Source of the DNA: Sterolibacterium sp.
Lineage (GTDB): Bacteria > Pseudomonadota > Gammaproteobacteria > Burkholderiales > Rhodocyclaceae
Direction: 5' to 3'
Assembly (NCBI GenBank): GCA_019105045.1
Contig: JAHRWT010000017.1
Coordinates: forward strand, 1 to 64,000
Length of the DNA stretch: 64,000 nt
The translations under genes were made by a program, and so were the position numbers. Below, piece by piece: positions 1 to 12,644 of the stretch (its first letter is position 1; every line of letters starts with the position of its first letter). The notes under the pieces are model-generated. The model was not told the DNA's origin. It did no database searches and saw only the letters and a list, made by a program, of their open reading frames with translations.

Positions 1-2
1 CC

Positions 3-257
3 GAAGAAATTGCCCTGCGGATCGTCAACACCCTCGACCAGCCTTTCCAGCTGGAACAGGGCCGCGCCAAGATTTCCGGCAGTGTCGGCATTGCCATCTA
101 TCCGCAACATGGCAACAACGCCGATGAGCTGAAGAAAAATGCCGACCACGCCCTGTATGCCGTCAAAAAAGCGTCGCGCAACGCCTATCTGATCTATCAT
201 CCGGAAGCGGAAGCGGCAGCGGAAGTGGCAGCGGAAACACAGAACGCTGCGCAATGA
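3..257 (+). CDS. GGDEF-domain (diguanylate cyclase-like) protein, C-terminal fragment
   Basis: The open frame enters from the left edge and ends at TGA 255-257, so only the last 84 codons are present. The residues include SVGIAIYPQHG, followed by a helix with ADHALYAVKKASRN. This is the typical end of a GGDEF domain, the cyclic-di-GMP synthase fold (family knowledge). The catalytic GGDEF loop itself lies outside the window, so activity cannot be judged. The tail is low-complexity EAEAAAEVAAE, encoded by imperfect 6-base GGAAGC/GGCAGC repeats at about 202-237. The gene converges on moeA with only 6 bases between the stop codons. Confidence 0.8.
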   Translation, partial: EEIALRIVNTLDQPFQLEQGRAKISGSVGIAIYPQHGNNADELKKNADHALYAVKKASRNAYLIYHPEAEAAAEVAAETQNAAQ

Positions 258-263
258 GAAAGC

Positions 264-1574
264 TCACACCAGCCCATCCATCAGCTGCACGTTGACCAGT
301 TCGCCGGCCGCCGCGCCGGTGCTCTCCGTATCCAGCACGATGAAACAATTGGCCTGACTCATCGAGCGCAGGATGCCTGAACCCTGGGCGCCTGTCGCCT
401 TGACGCGCCATTCGCCATTTTCCTGATACAGGGTGCCGCGCTGGAATTCAGTGCGCCCACGACCTTTCCGAATGGGCATGGCACAAGGCACACGCATGGT
501 CGGCAACATCGTCTGCGCATCGGGCACGCCCATCATCTTGAGCAGGGCCGGCCGCACGAATTGATAGAAAGACGCCATCACCGCCACCGGATTGCCCGGC
601 AGGCCGAACAGCCAGGCGCTCTCTGTGGTCGGCTTGCCCGCCCCTGCGCCACCATGCCCCGGCCGGCGGATCTTGCCAAAGGCCATGGGCCGCCCCGGCT
701 TCATGGCGATTTTCCAGAAAGCCACTTCGCCCAGACGCGCCATCAGTTCGCGGATGAAATCGGCATCACCCACCGACACGCCACCGCTGGTGACGATGGC
801 ATCCGCGTGCTGCGCCGCCTCGACCAGGGCGGCTTCCAGCGCAGCCGGATCATCGCGCACCACGCCCATGTCAATGACTTCACAGCCCAGCCGGGTCAAC
901 ATGCCCCACATCGAGTAGCGATTGCTGTCATAGATCTCGCCCGTCTGCAGCACTTCACCCAGTGAAGCCAGCTCATCGCCGGTGGAAAACATCGCCACCC
1001 GCAGCCGTCGATGCACACTGACTTCCGCCTGCCCGAGTGAGGCCAGCAGACCGATTTCCGCCGGGCGCAACAGCTTGCCGGCAGGCAGGGCCACTTCGCC
1101 GGCGCGCAGATCCTCGCCCGCGTGGCGCACGTTCTGCCCCTGGCGCTGGCCAGCGGGAACGATGACCTGCCCATCTGCCAGACGCACCACTTCCTGGATG
1201 ACGATGGTATCCGCACCGGCCGGCACGACCGCGCCGGTCATGATGCGCACGGCCTCGCCCGGCCCCAGCGTCGCCGCGAAAGGATGGCCGGCAAAGGCTG
1301 TGCCCACCTGTTTCAGCGTCGTCTCACCCGCCGGATTCAAATCGGCGGCACGCACGGCATAGCCATCCATGGCCGAGTTGTCGTGCGCCGGCACCGACAG
1401 TGGTGCAATCACATCCTGCGCCAGAATGCGATCCAGCGCCTGACGTACGAACAGGCGCTCCTCGCCGGGCACTGGTGCTAGCAGCGAAAGAATCAACTGC
1501 CGCGCGCGTTCAACCGGCAGGGAATCGGGATCGTAATCATCCGCACAGGACAGCGCATCCAGCAAAGAACTCAT
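264..1574 (-). CDS. moeA: molybdopterin molybdotransferase MoeA
   Basis: The 436-residue product has the usual MoeA length. It inserts molybdate into adenylylated molybdopterin to make the molybdenum cofactor in the cytosol (family knowledge). Visible signatures are HDNSAMDGYAVR near residue 65, MTGAVVPAGADTIV near 110, the TSGGVSVGDADF molybdopterin-binding loop near 265, and GLPGNPVAVM near 325. The start codon overlaps the mobA stop by 4 bases (ATGA), so moeA is translationally coupled as the last gene of a moaA-mobA-moeA operon. The function is firmly supported; I see nothing unusual in it. Confidence 0.96.
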   Translation of the reverse strand: MSSLLDALSCADDYDPDSLPVERARQLILSLLAPVPGEERLFVRQALDRILAQDVIAPLSVPAHDNSAMDGYAVRAADLNPAGETTLKQVGTAFAGHPFAATLGPGEAVRIMTGAVVPAGADTIVIQEVVRLADGQVIVPAGQRQGQNVRHAGEDLRAGEVALPAGKLLRPAEIGLLASLGQAEVSVHRRLRVAMFSTGDELASLGEVLQTGEIYDSNRYSMWGMLTRLGCEVIDMGVVRDDPAALEAALVEAAQHADAIVTSGGVSVGDADFIRELMARLGEVAFWKIAMKPGRPMAFGKIRRPGHGGAGAGKPTTESAWLFGLPGNPVAVMASFYQFVRPALLKMMGVPDAQTMLPTMRVPCAMPIRKGRGRTEFQRGTLYQENGEWRVKATGAQGSGILRSMSQANCFIVLDTESTGAAAGELVNVQLMDGLV

Positions 1575-2158
1575 GGTTTCTCCAGAATCTGCAATTCATC
1601 GAAGGTGTTGATATTGGCAAAAGCCGCCGCATCCGCAAAGTCCACCTCGGCCACATTCAAGCTGGCCAGCCAGGCACCCACCTTGCGTTCGCCGGTATTC
1701 AGAAAATCGGTCAGACCACTCAACACCTCGCGCCGACACAACATGCAAGCCGCCTGCTGCCGCCCACCGGCCAGCGCGACAGCCACATCGGCACGGGCTG
1801 CGACCAGGCCCGCCCACAAGCGGCTGACCAGATCCGTCGGCAGCAGCGGCACATCGCAGGGCACGCAGGCCAGCAAGGGTGTCGTGCAGGCCTGCAAGCC
1901 CGCCTGCACACCGGCCAGCGGCCCGGCATAGCCGGGTGTGGCATCGCCGACCACGGGCAAGCCGAATGCCGCATAGGCCGCAGTGTGGTGATTGACATTC
2001 AGCAGCAAGGCATCGACCTGGGGCGCGAAGCGCTCGATGACGTGCGCCAGCAGCGGCCGGCCAGCCAGCAACTGCAAGCCCTTATCCGCGCCCCCCATGC
2101 GCCGGGCCAGCCCGCCGGCAATGATCAGACCGGTAATCGCAGGCGTTGTCGGGGTCAT
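1571..2158 (-). CDS. mobA: molybdenum cofactor guanylyltransferase MobA
   Basis: The 195-residue product attaches GMP to Mo-molybdopterin to make the guanine-dinucleotide cofactor used by DMSO-reductase-family enzymes such as nitrate reductase (family knowledge). The N-terminal LIIAGGLARRMGGADKGLQ is the nucleotide-binding LxxGxxxRMGxxK signature, and CDVPLLPTDLV follows mid-protein. The frame is open further upstream, but the ATG at 2158 puts the first strand in register with the family and leaves 14 bases to the moaA stop. It overlaps moeA by 4 bases. Presence of mobA predicts at least one bis-MGD enzyme in the organism. Confidence 0.94.
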   Translation of the reverse strand: MTPTTPAITGLIIAGGLARRMGGADKGLQLLAGRPLLAHVIERFAPQVDALLLNVNHHTAAYAAFGLPVVGDATPGYAGPLAGVQAGLQACTTPLLACVPCDVPLLPTDLVSRLWAGLVAARADVAVALAGGRQQAACMLCRREVLSGLTDFLNTGERKVGAWLASLNVAEVDFADAAAFANINTFDELQILEKP

Positions 2159-2172
2159 CGAACAGAGCCCGC

Positions 2173-3327
2173 TCAACCGCCGATATAGGACATTTCGATT
2201 TTCTGCAGTCCGGGCGTATTGGCATTGCGGCGTTCGGAATAATTGTCGCTGCGCACACGCCACATGGCCTGCAGCGAAGCGATGATCGCCTCATCGCTGC
2301 AGTCGCTGCGCAGCATGGCGCGCAGGTCATGACCCTGCTGGGCAAACAGGCAGGTATACAGCGAACCATCGGTAGACAGGCGCACCCGCGTGCAGGTCGA
2401 ACAGAATGCCTGGGTCACCGAGGAAATCACGCCGATCTCGCCTCCGCCATCGCGATAGCGCCAGCGTTCGGCCACTTCGCCCACATAGTTCGGATCAATC
2501 GCCTGCAATGGCAATTCGCTGGCTATGCGCCGCACCACTTCTGCCGAAGGCACGACTTCATCCAGCTTCCAGCCATTGCTGGAGCCCACATCCATGTATT
2601 CGATGAAGCGCAGGATATGGCCACTGCCGTGAAAATACCGGGCCATGGGCACGATGGCATGGTCATTGGTGCCGCCCTTGACCACCATGTTCACCTTGAC
2701 CGGCAAACCGACCGTAGCCGCCACGTCGATGCCGCGCAGCACTTCTGCCACGGGAAAATCGACATCATTCATCTTGCGGAAAGTGCTGTCGTCGAGCGCA
2801 TCGAGACTCACCGTCACCCGTTGCAGACCGGCATCGCGCAGACTCTGCGCTTTCTTGGCCAGCAACGAACCATTGGTGGTCAGCGTCAGTTCCAGCCCGG
2901 GAATGGCCGCCAGCATCTCGATCAGATGCTCGATATTGCGCCGCAACAAGGGCTCGCCGCCGGTCAGCCGGATCTTGCGCACACCCAGCTGGCTGAAAAT
3001 TTTCGCCACCCGCACGATTTCATCGAACGCCAGGATTTCCGCCCTGGGCAGAAACGGATAATCGCGCCCGAACACCGTTTTCGGCATACAGTAGGTGCAA
3101 CGGAAATTGCAGCGATCCGTCACCGAAATACGCAAATCATGCAGCATGCGCCCACGCACATCGCGCGGCGCCATGTTGGCGACATGCGTCATGTTCGCTG
3201 CACTCGCCTCTGCCATGTCCGGGGCCCTGACGGCGCCCGCAGGCAAGGACTGCACACTCGTCCCCGTGCCGCCGGTATCGACCGTACCCACACCCGCCTG
3301 TACCAATGGAATGACCCGGTAAGTCAT
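2173..3327 (-). CDS. moaA: GTP 3',8-cyclase MoaA (radical SAM)
   Basis: MoaA catalyses the first step of molybdopterin synthesis, rearranging GTP with MoaC (family knowledge). The radical-SAM cluster cysteines are C73, C77 and C80 in [10 protein letters not shown]. The second cluster lies in [20 protein letters not shown], and the protein ends in the conserved GG tail. At 384 residues it is longer than the usual 330-370 because about 55 poorly conserved residues precede the LRISVTDRC strand. Internal Met46 or Met52 could be the true start. It heads the moaA-mobA-moeA run, and a possible promoter lies in the 3' end of the upstream phosphatase gene. Confidence 0.95.
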   Translation of the reverse strand: MTYRVIPLVQAGVGTVDTGGTGTSVQSLPAGAVRAPDMAEASAANMTHVANMAPRDVRGRMLHDLRISVTDRCNFRCTYCMPKTVFGRDYPFLPRAEILAFDEIVRVAKIFSQLGVRKIRLTGGEPLLRRNIEHLIEMLAAIPGLELTLTTNGSLLAKKAQSLRDAGLQRVTVSLDALDDSTFRKMNDVDFPVAEVLRGIDVAATVGLPVKVNMVVKGGTNDHAIVPMARYFHGSGHILRFIEYMDVGSSNGWKLDEVVPSAEVVRRIASELPLQAIDPNYVGEVAERWRYRDGGGEIGVISSVTQAFCSTCTRVRLSTDGSLYTCLFAQQGHDLRAMLRSDCSDEAIIASLQAMWRVRSDNYSERRNANTPGLQKIEMSYIGG

Positions 3328-3357
3328 GTCTGTCTCGATTGCAACCAGTCAGCGCCC

Positions 3358-3399
3358 GGCATAATGCCTGAGCAAATCGTTCGGGAATTATTCATTATA
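3358..3399 (-). promoter_or_regulatory. possible moaA promoter with an 11-bp palindrome
   Basis: On the minus strand a perfect TATAAT occupies 3399-3394, just inside the end of the phosphatase gene. The palindrome GGCATAATGCC (3358-3368) lies between it and the moaA start. No convincing -35 box is visible, so this is only a candidate promoter/operator for the moa genes. Confidence 0.3.
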
Positions 3400-3982
3400 C
3401 TGCTTCCGCTTCTGCCCAGACCGGCCTTTCCAGCCACAGACATTCCCCATTTCCAGGCTTTGTGCCAAGCAAGGCTTCGGTCGACAGACCACGTTGCTGG
3501 CGTGCCGCGACATCCAGCACCCAACCATGACTGACGACCAGTAACGGCCCGGGCTGCGCGGCGATTTCGGCCAGCGTGGCCAGCACGCGCCCAGCGAACA
3601 TGTGCATGTTTTCACCGCCGGTGAATTCCGCTGCCGGATTGCGCTGGCTGATGTGCGCCAGCAAGGCCGGATGCGACTGGGCCAGGGCGTCCTTGGTCAT
3701 GCCCTGAAAGATGCCGAAATGGCGCTCCTTGAGGCCCTCATGCAGACGTGGTGCGGGCAAGCCCAGTTGCTCGACGATGATCTCGGCCGTCTGCCGGGCG
3801 CGTTGCAGGGGACTGCTCCAGACGGCCAGAAAGCCCGTGTCGGCCAATTGCCGCGCCAGCTGTGCTGCCTGCTCCCGCCCGGTGTGGTTCAGGGACACAT
3901 CACACCAGCCCTGCAATCTGCCCGTCGCATTCCAGTCCGTCTGACCGTGGCGGGCAAGGCAAATAGGTGTGCGATGGCTCAT
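3395..3982 (-). CDS. histidine phosphatase family protein
   Basis: This 195-residue protein belongs to the phosphoglycerate-mutase-like histidine phosphatase family. The phosphohistidine motif is ARHGQTDWN with His12, and the second catalytic histidine is His152 in VVSHGWVLD. LQGWCDVSLNHTGREQA is the usual phosphate-pocket segment. Members include alpha-ribazole phosphatase (CobC) and broad-specificity phosphatases; no cobalamin genes are nearby, so the substrate is not assigned. It lies 13 bases downstream of hpt and probably belongs to the galU-hpt transcription unit. No signal peptide is visible. Confidence 0.85.
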   Translation of the reverse strand: MSHRTPICLARHGQTDWNATGRLQGWCDVSLNHTGREQAAQLARQLADTGFLAVWSSPLQRARQTAEIIVEQLGLPAPRLHEGLKERHFGIFQGMTKDALAQSHPALLAHISQRNPAAEFTGGENMHMFAGRVLATLAEIAAQPGPLLVVSHGWVLDVAARQQRGLSTEALLGTKPGNGECLWLERPVWAEAEAV

Positions 3983-3995
3983 GCGGCGGCCAATG

Positions 3996-4545
3996 TCAAG
4001 GCTTCAGGGCATAAATCGCCGGCAGGTTGCGCCACAGCCCCGCCACATCCATGCCGCAGCCGAAGACATAGCGATCGGGCAGCGTCAGGCCAATGAAATC
4101 GGCCACCAGCGGCTTGTCACAGCCGATCTGCTTGTCGGCCAGCACGGCGGTATAGACCGCTGCGGCACCCTGTGCCAACAAGCGGGCCTTGATGGCCGCC
4201 AGGGTGATGCCTTCATCGAGAATGTCATCGAGCACCAGCACGCTGCGGCCACTGACCGGCTGGTGCGTCTCGCGCACCCATTGCAACTCGCTGCCGCGCG
4301 TGGCGTTGTTGTAGCGCGAAACATGCACATAATCGCATTGCAACGGAAAAGTCAGACGCGTCAACAGTTGCCCGGCGAAAACCACGGCCCCGCCCATGAC
4401 GGTCAGCACCAGTGGAAAAGCCTCGGCCAGCTGCGTGGTGATCGCCGCACCGAGCCGGTCCATTGCGGCAGCCACTTCATCCGCCGCACAGATCAGCTCG
4501 GCCTCGTTGAGAATGCGCTGAGCTTCGGTGATCTGCATCGGGAAA

Positions 4546-4553
<8 letters not shown>
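3996..4553 (-). CDS. hpt: hypoxanthine-guanine phosphoribosyltransferase
   Basis: The 185-residue enzyme salvages hypoxanthine or guanine with PRPP to give IMP or GMP (family knowledge). The PRPP-binding loop [13 protein letters not shown] is clear at about residues 103-115, with RYNNATRG upstream. The chosen ATG at 4553 overlaps the galU stop by 8 bases; a second Met five codons later (MQITEAQ) is possible. The frame stays open upstream into galU but that part is not conserved. It is translated from the same minus-strand message as galU and the phosphatase. Confidence 0.9.
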
Positions 4554-7505
<2,952 letters not shown>

Positions 7506-7590
7506 TCAGGCAGCGCTGCACTGCACACGCACACGCCACCAAGTCGAAATACCGCGCACGCCGCCCGAGGACGCCCTGACCGGCCATCGC

Positions 7591-8925
7591 TCAAGCATAC
7601 AGGCGCAGGGCGCGGCGACTGCCGGGGGGAATCTGCTGGGCGATCATTTTTTGCTGGAACTCGGCAATCTTGGCGCGGATCATGGCCAATGTCTCGACAG
7701 ACAGCGCACGACGCTGATCATCCACCAGCACGGTTCCCAGGCGATGATTGATGAGTTCGGCCACCTGGGTCATGCGGTCAAAGGCGGCCGGGCCATCACT
7801 GACGCGCGGCACATCGATGGTCAGCACTGCGCCGGCAGTTGAAGACGAGGCCATGGTCGATGCCGCATCAAAGCCTTGACCATCGAGCAGCCCCAGCGTG
7901 AATGCTGTCATCCCCTGGGCGTTCAGGCCATGCAGCAGACCATCCATTTTCTGGGTCTTGTCGCAAGGCCGCAAACCCGCGATATCGGCCAGCCGACGGA
8001 TCTCGTCCACTGCCAAGGCCTGCCCCTCGGCATGAACCAGATTGAGTGACAGACGCCAATCCACACTGGCGCAGAAATCATCCAGCGTCCGCGCCCGCGT
8101 CAGCACATCGGCAACCACGGGCACCAGCACCTGCGCATGGTAATGAACAGCCAACTGGCGCACGCCGTCACAATAAAGCGCCAGATCATCCGCCGCCGCA
8201 GGCCCGTTGCGATCCGCCAGCTGCAAGGCAGCCACCAGGTGACGATAGCTGCTGGCATCGTTGGCATGCAGGCGCTGCCAGCAACCGCTGTTTTCCTCGA
8301 AACCGCTCCACACCACGCGATTGACCAATCGATTGAGAATCTGCCGCTGGGCAGCCCAGAACAGCGGCGCAGCAATCAACTCGGCCGCATCCAGATGCAC
8401 AACACAATCGATCAGCGGATCTGCCAGTTCTTCCGACAAATCACTGTCTTCGGCAGTCACTTCTTCTGGCGGCTGATCGGCCACAGAATCTTCGTCAATA
8501 TTGCCATCCATCAATCCAGACTGACTGGCCGTCGGCGCATTGGCCGTTGTTTCATTGTCGTCTGGCGCTGCGGCTGCTGCAGCGGTTTCTTCAGCGGTGC
8601 CGGCGGGTACGCTGGCCACATCGGCAACATCAACCACATCGACAACAGCGTCATCAACCAACGGCGTGAAACGCGGCTCGATGCGTTCATGCAGTATCGG
8701 TGATGCGGCAGGCACGGCAAACGGAGAGACCGGCACAGCCGCTGTCGATTCCTCGGCAGGCGCTGCCTGCATCAACACATCGCGCTGTTCGCCGCGAAAG
8801 ACTTTCTGCGCCAGCTGGCGATGCTTGCGCTCCTGCCAGAGGTTGTAGCCCCAGACCGCAGCCACTGACAACACCCCGATCACGATCAGGCTCAACTGCA
8901 GTTCAGAAATTCCGTGCGCCATCAA
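7591..8925 (-). CDS. zipA: ZipA-like cell division protein (FtsZ-binding domain)
   Basis: The 444-residue protein begins with a single membrane helix (about residues 9-27, LSLIVIGVLSVAAVWGYNLW), then has a long Ala/Asp/Val/Glu-rich region containing VVDVVDVADVASV. The last ~135 residues match the ZipA FtsZ-binding fold (LVHAEGQALAVDEIRRLADIAGL, then MDGLLHGLN). ZipA anchors the FtsZ ring to the membrane (family knowledge). Position between smc (11 bases away) and ligA is the classic context. The C-terminal domain is divergent, so the name rests on topology plus synteny. The second Met is an equally possible start. Confidence 0.82.
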   Translation of the reverse strand: MMAHGISELQLSLIVIGVLSVAAVWGYNLWQERKHRQLAQKVFRGEQRDVLMQAAPAEESTAAVPVSPFAVPAASPILHERIEPRFTPLVDDAVVDVVDVADVASVPAGTAEETAAAAAAPDDNETTANAPTASQSGLMDGNIDEDSVADQPPEEVTAEDSDLSEELADPLIDCVVHLDAAELIAAPLFWAAQRQILNRLVNRVVWSGFEENSGCWQRLHANDASSYRHLVAALQLADRNGPAAADDLALYCDGVRQLAVHYHAQVLVPVVADVLTRARTLDDFCASVDWRLSLNLVHAEGQALAVDEIRRLADIAGLRPCDKTQKMDGLLHGLNAQGMTAFTLGLLDGQGFDAASTMASSSTAGAVLTIDVPRVSDGPAAFDRMTQVAELINHRLGTVLVDDQRRALSVETLAMIRAKIAEFQQKMIAQQIPPGSRRALRLYA

Positions 8926-8936
8926 TCACTCCCAGA

Positions 8937-11900
8937 CTAGGCTTCAGCACCATCGGTGATGCGCAGCGCCTCTTCCATATCGACCTCAACCACGCGCGAG
9001 ACGCCCTGTTCCTGCATGGTCACACCGACCAGCTGCTCGGCCATTTCCATGGCGATCTTGTTGTGACTGATGAAGAGGAACTGGGTCTGCGCCGACATGC
9101 GCTTGACCATGTTGCAGAAACGCTCGGTATTGGTGTCATCCAGCGGCGCATCGACCTCATCGAGCAGGCAGAACGGCGCGGGATTCAGCTGGAACATGGC
9201 AAACACCAGCGCCGTCGCCGTCAATGCCTTTTCACCACCGGACAGCAGATGAATGCTGCTGTTCTTCTTGCCGGGCGGCTGCGCCATGACCTGCACACCG
9301 GCATCGAGAATTTCCTCACCCGTCATGATCAGGCGCGCTTCGCCACCGCCAAACAACTGCGGGAAGAGCGTGCCGAAATAATGATTGACGGTATCGTAAG
9401 TCTGTTGCAACTGTTCGCGCGTCTCGCCGTCGATGCGACGGATCGCACTTTCCAGAGTGTCGATCGCCTGACTGAGATCAGCCGACTGGGCATCGAGAAA
9501 ACCCTTGCGCTCACTGGCGGTTGCCAGCTCTTCCAGGGCGGCCAGATTGACCGGCCCCAGCGCCTCGATATCCTGCTGCAGGCGGTTGATCTCGGCCACC
9601 ATGAGGTTTTCGCGCAGCTGCGGCGTGGCGGCCAGCTCGGCCAGCAAGGGCGCTTCAGCCGCCTCATCCAGCACATTGGCTTCGAGCAGGCGCTGGCTGT
9701 ATTGCTCTTCGTTGAGCTGTGCTGCCTGGGCCTTGAGACGCAGTTCGTTGATGCGGTTGCGCAAGGGATCCATGCCCTGTTCGATGCGCAGGCGCTGCTC
9801 GTCATGTTCGCGCAGGAACGCAGCGGCAGACTCCAGCAGGTCGCGCTTTTCCGCCAACCGGGATTCAAATGCTCGACGCCCTGCCAGAGCAGCCTGCAAG
9901 CGTTCCTGCAAATCCGCATCGTTGATGCTGCTGCGCTCCTCTTCGGTCAGCAAACGCTGTTCGGCGATGCGTTCCAACTGCTGTTGTGCGGTTTCCCGAG
10001 CACGCGCGTTGTCTTCCAGTTTGCCGGCGCATTCGCGCTCGGTAAAAGCCACTTCCTGCGCCTCGCGTGCCAGCGTCTGTTCCTGACCACGCACTTCGCG
10101 CAAGGCCGCTTCATGCCGGGCCTGTTCGGCCATGCTTTCTTCGAGGCGGGCGCGCGCCAGATCCATCTGTTCACGACTGTTTGCGCCCTCCTCCTCGGCG
10201 CGCATCATGCCCATGCGCTCGTGATCTTCACCACTGTTGATTTCCGCCAGATCACGCTCGATCTGCCCGGCGCGTTCCTCGAAGCGTGCCTGTGCCTGAC
10301 TCAACTTGAGCGCATCGACCTGGGCGGCGTGGGCGCGATGCTGCGCATCCTGCACATCGCGACGCAAACCCGCCAGCTGGCCCTGCGCATCACTCAGTAC
10401 CTGCTCGGCAAGCGATTGCGCTTCACGCGCCAGCATCTCCTCCTCGCCGCGCTGTTCGAGCAGAACCACCAACTCTTCCAGCTCGCGCTGGCGTTCGATG
10501 ACGCCATGCGTGCGCGCATCCGGCACATACAGCACCAGGCCGTGGCGCGACAGCAGATGGCCCTCGCGATTGACCTGATATTGAGCGCTGCCCAGCGCAG
10601 CGGCGGCCTGCGCATCCAGTTGCTCGACCGCGCTGACACCAGCCAGCCATTCGTCCAGCACGGTGCTCCAGTGCGAATCGCTGCAACGCACCTTGGCGCG
10701 CAGACTGTTGGCCGCCGCAGCCTGCGGAGCCGCACTGCCGCCGGGCAACCCCAGGGCGAACAGGGTCGGCGGCGGATCAAGCAAAACCTGCGCGGCCACT
10801 TCCGGCGTGGCAGTCAGTGCGGCCAGGCGTTCGCGCAGCACCGCCTCGACGGCGGTTTCCCAGCCGGCTTCCACGTCCATCTGCCGCCACAGTGGCGCAA
10901 TCTCATCCAAGCCATGACGCGCCAACCATTCGGTGAGCTTTGCAGCGCCGCCATTTTTCTCCACACGTTCCTGCAACTGTCGCAAGGCGTCGTGTCGGGC
11001 TTGGGTTTCTGCCTGGGCGCGATGCGCCTGCTGCAGTCGTTCGCGCGCGATGCGCTGCTGCTGCTCCAGCTCGGGCAGGCGCGCCTGCAATTCAGTCAGC
11101 TGGGCCTGACAAAGCTGCAAAGCGTCCTCGGCCTCAGCCTGGACTGCCTGGGTTGCGGCCAGTTGGGCTGGGTCAGGCTGCACCAGCTGCATACGTTCGA
11201 TATCCAGCCGGGCGCGACGCTGGGCGTAATTTTCCAGCGCCCGCAAGGCATGGCTGCGATTGGCCTCGCCCAGGCGCACACCCTGTTCGGCTTCATGCAC
11301 CGTGCGGCGGGCCGCAGCCACCGCATCACCGGCATGGCGCACGGCATCTTCGGCCTGCGGCAGACGGGCGGCGGCTTCCTCGTGGCGAGCCTGGCTGGTT
11401 TCGGCGCGCAAACGGGCGTTTTCCAGCAAGGACTGCCAACGCTCGGCTTCGGTATCCAGGCCGGTGATCTGGGTTTTCCAGTGTGCGTCTTCCGTTGCCA
11501 GCTGGATCAGCCGGTTTTCAAGTTTCTGGCGCAGATCACGGCCATGCGTGATTTCCGTTTCCAGACGGCTGATTTCGGCATTGGCGGTATACATCTCGCC
11601 CTGCGCTGCATGAAGAGCATCGCTGGCCGCAAAATGTTCGACTCGGGCAGCTTCGACGCGGGCTTCCAGCTCACGCAGCTGGCTGGTCTGCGCCTCCAGA
11701 CGCAGACTGCTCTCGTCGGCCTCGCGATGCAGGCGTTGATGATCGCCCCGGGCATCATTGCGCTTCTTCAGCCAGAGCAGTTGCTGCTGACGGTCATGGC
11801 GCACTTTCAGTTCATGAAAGCGGCGGGCCACTTCGGCCTGCGCTTCCAGCTTGACCACCTGGGTGTCCAGCTCGCTGCGGATGTCGTCCACACGCAGCAG

Positions 11901-12470
11901 GTTTTCACGCGCATCCGACAGGCGGTTTTCGGTTTCGCGGCGGCGCTCCTTGTACTTGGTGACCCCGGCCGCCTCTTCGAGAAACATGCGCAACTCTTCC
12001 GGCTTGGCTTCGATGATGCGCGAAATCATGCCCTGTTCGATGATGGCGTAAGCGCGCGGTCCCAGGCCAGTACCAAGAAAAACATCGATGACATCACGCC
12101 GGCGTACCTGCAGATTGTTCAGGTAATAGCTGGATGTGCCATTGCGATCGAGCACGCGCTTGACGGCAATTTCAGCGTATTGCGACCACTGCCCGGCAGC
12201 GCGGCCCAGTGAATTGTCGAACACCAGCTCGACGCTGGCCCGGCCTACCGGCTTGCGGGCAACCGAACCATTGAAAATCACGTCCTGCATGGATTCGCCG
12301 CGCAGCGCCGTAGCCTTGGATTCGCCCAGCACCCAGCGCACGGCATCGATGATGTTCGACTTGCCACAGCCGTTCGGCCCCACCACGCCCACCAGTTGGC
12401 CGGGAACCAGCACGGTGGTCGGATCGACGAAGGATTTGAAACCCGCGAGTTTGAGTTTGGTAAGACGCAC
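8937..12470 (-). CDS. smc: chromosome segregation protein SMC
   Basis: The SMC ATPase organises and segregates chromosomes with ScpA/B (family knowledge). The Walker A is GPNGCGKSNIIDAVRW near the N terminus. Two long Glu/Gln/Ala-rich coiled coils flank a hinge near the middle. The C terminus has the signature LSGGEKALTATALVFA and the Walker B FCLLDEVDAPLDD. I start at the GTG at 12470, where VRLTKLKLAGFKSF aligns with the family start, giving 1177 residues; an in-frame ATG 39 bases upstream is less likely. It is divergent from queF across a spacer with a shared palindromic -10 element. Confidence 0.95.
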   Translation of the reverse strand: MRLTKLKLAGFKSFVDPTTVLVPGQLVGVVGPNGCGKSNIIDAVRWVLGESKATALRGESMQDVIFNGSVARKPVGRASVELVFDNSLGRAAGQWSQYAEIAVKRVLDRNGTSSYYLNNLQVRRRDVIDVFLGTGLGPRAYAIIEQGMISRIIEAKPEELRMFLEEAAGVTKYKERRRETENRLSDARENLLRVDDIRSELDTQVVKLEAQAEVARRFHELKVRHDRQQQLLWLKKRNDARGDHQRLHREADESSLRLEAQTSQLRELEARVEAARVEHFAASDALHAAQGEMYTANAEISRLETEITHGRDLRQKLENRLIQLATEDAHWKTQITGLDTEAERWQSLLENARLRAETSQARHEEAAARLPQAEDAVRHAGDAVAAARRTVHEAEQGVRLGEANRSHALRALENYAQRRARLDIERMQLVQPDPAQLAATQAVQAEAEDALQLCQAQLTELQARLPELEQQQRIARERLQQAHRAQAETQARHDALRQLQERVEKNGGAAKLTEWLARHGLDEIAPLWRQMDVEAGWETAVEAVLRERLAALTATPEVAAQVLLDPPPTLFALGLPGGSAAPQAAAANSLRAKVRCSDSHWSTVLDEWLAGVSAVEQLDAQAAAALGSAQYQVNREGHLLSRHGLVLYVPDARTHGVIERQRELEELVVLLEQRGEEEMLAREAQSLAEQVLSDAQGQLAGLRRDVQDAQHRAHAAQVDALKLSQAQARFEERAGQIERDLAEINSGEDHERMGMMRAEEEGANSREQMDLARARLEESMAEQARHEAALREVRGQEQTLAREAQEVAFTERECAGKLEDNARARETAQQQLERIAEQRLLTEEERSSINDADLQERLQAALAGRRAFESRLAEKRDLLESAAAFLREHDEQRLRIEQGMDPLRNRINELRLKAQAAQLNEEQYSQRLLEANVLDEAAEAPLLAELAATPQLRENLMVAEINRLQQDIEALGPVNLAALEELATASERKGFLDAQSADLSQAIDTLESAIRRIDGETREQLQQTYDTVNHYFGTLFPQLFGGGEARLIMTGEEILDAGVQVMAQPPGKKNSSIHLLSGGEKALTATALVFAMFQLNPAPFCLLDEVDAPLDDTNTERFCNMVKRMSAQTQFLFISHNKIAMEMAEQLVGVTMQEQGVSRVVEVDMEEALRITDGAEA

Positions 12471-12540
12471 GGTGTCGTTCTTGAGCAGCGGGCGCAAGCC
12501 AAGCAACAACTGCTCAGCGTCCGCCCGAATGGAATCCGCA

Positions 12541-12550
12541 CATTATAATG
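12541..12550. promoter_or_regulatory. palindromic -10 element between smc and queF
   Basis: CATTATAATG is its own reverse complement, so it presents a perfect TATAAT on both strands (12544-12549 on plus, 12547-12542 on minus). It lies 70 bases from the smc start and 95 from the queF start. No good -35 is visible on either side. Confidence 0.35.
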
Positions 12551-12644
12551 AAAACCCTGCTGCCGACAGATTCCGGCACGCATTCCTGACCCTCACCCCC
12601 ATTGCAGCCTCATTGCTGCCTCATTGCCACCTCATTCCATCGCC

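Noticed and set aside
2146-3534. A 462-codon plus-strand frame opposite moaA
   Set aside because: It is His/Gln/Arg-rich shadow sequence over the conserved radical-SAM gene; no domain is visible.
8700-12212. A 1170-codon open frame on the plus strand opposite smc and zipA
   Set aside because: It mirrors the strongly conserved smc gene, has no recognisable domain, and such long antisense frames are common in GC-rich genes.
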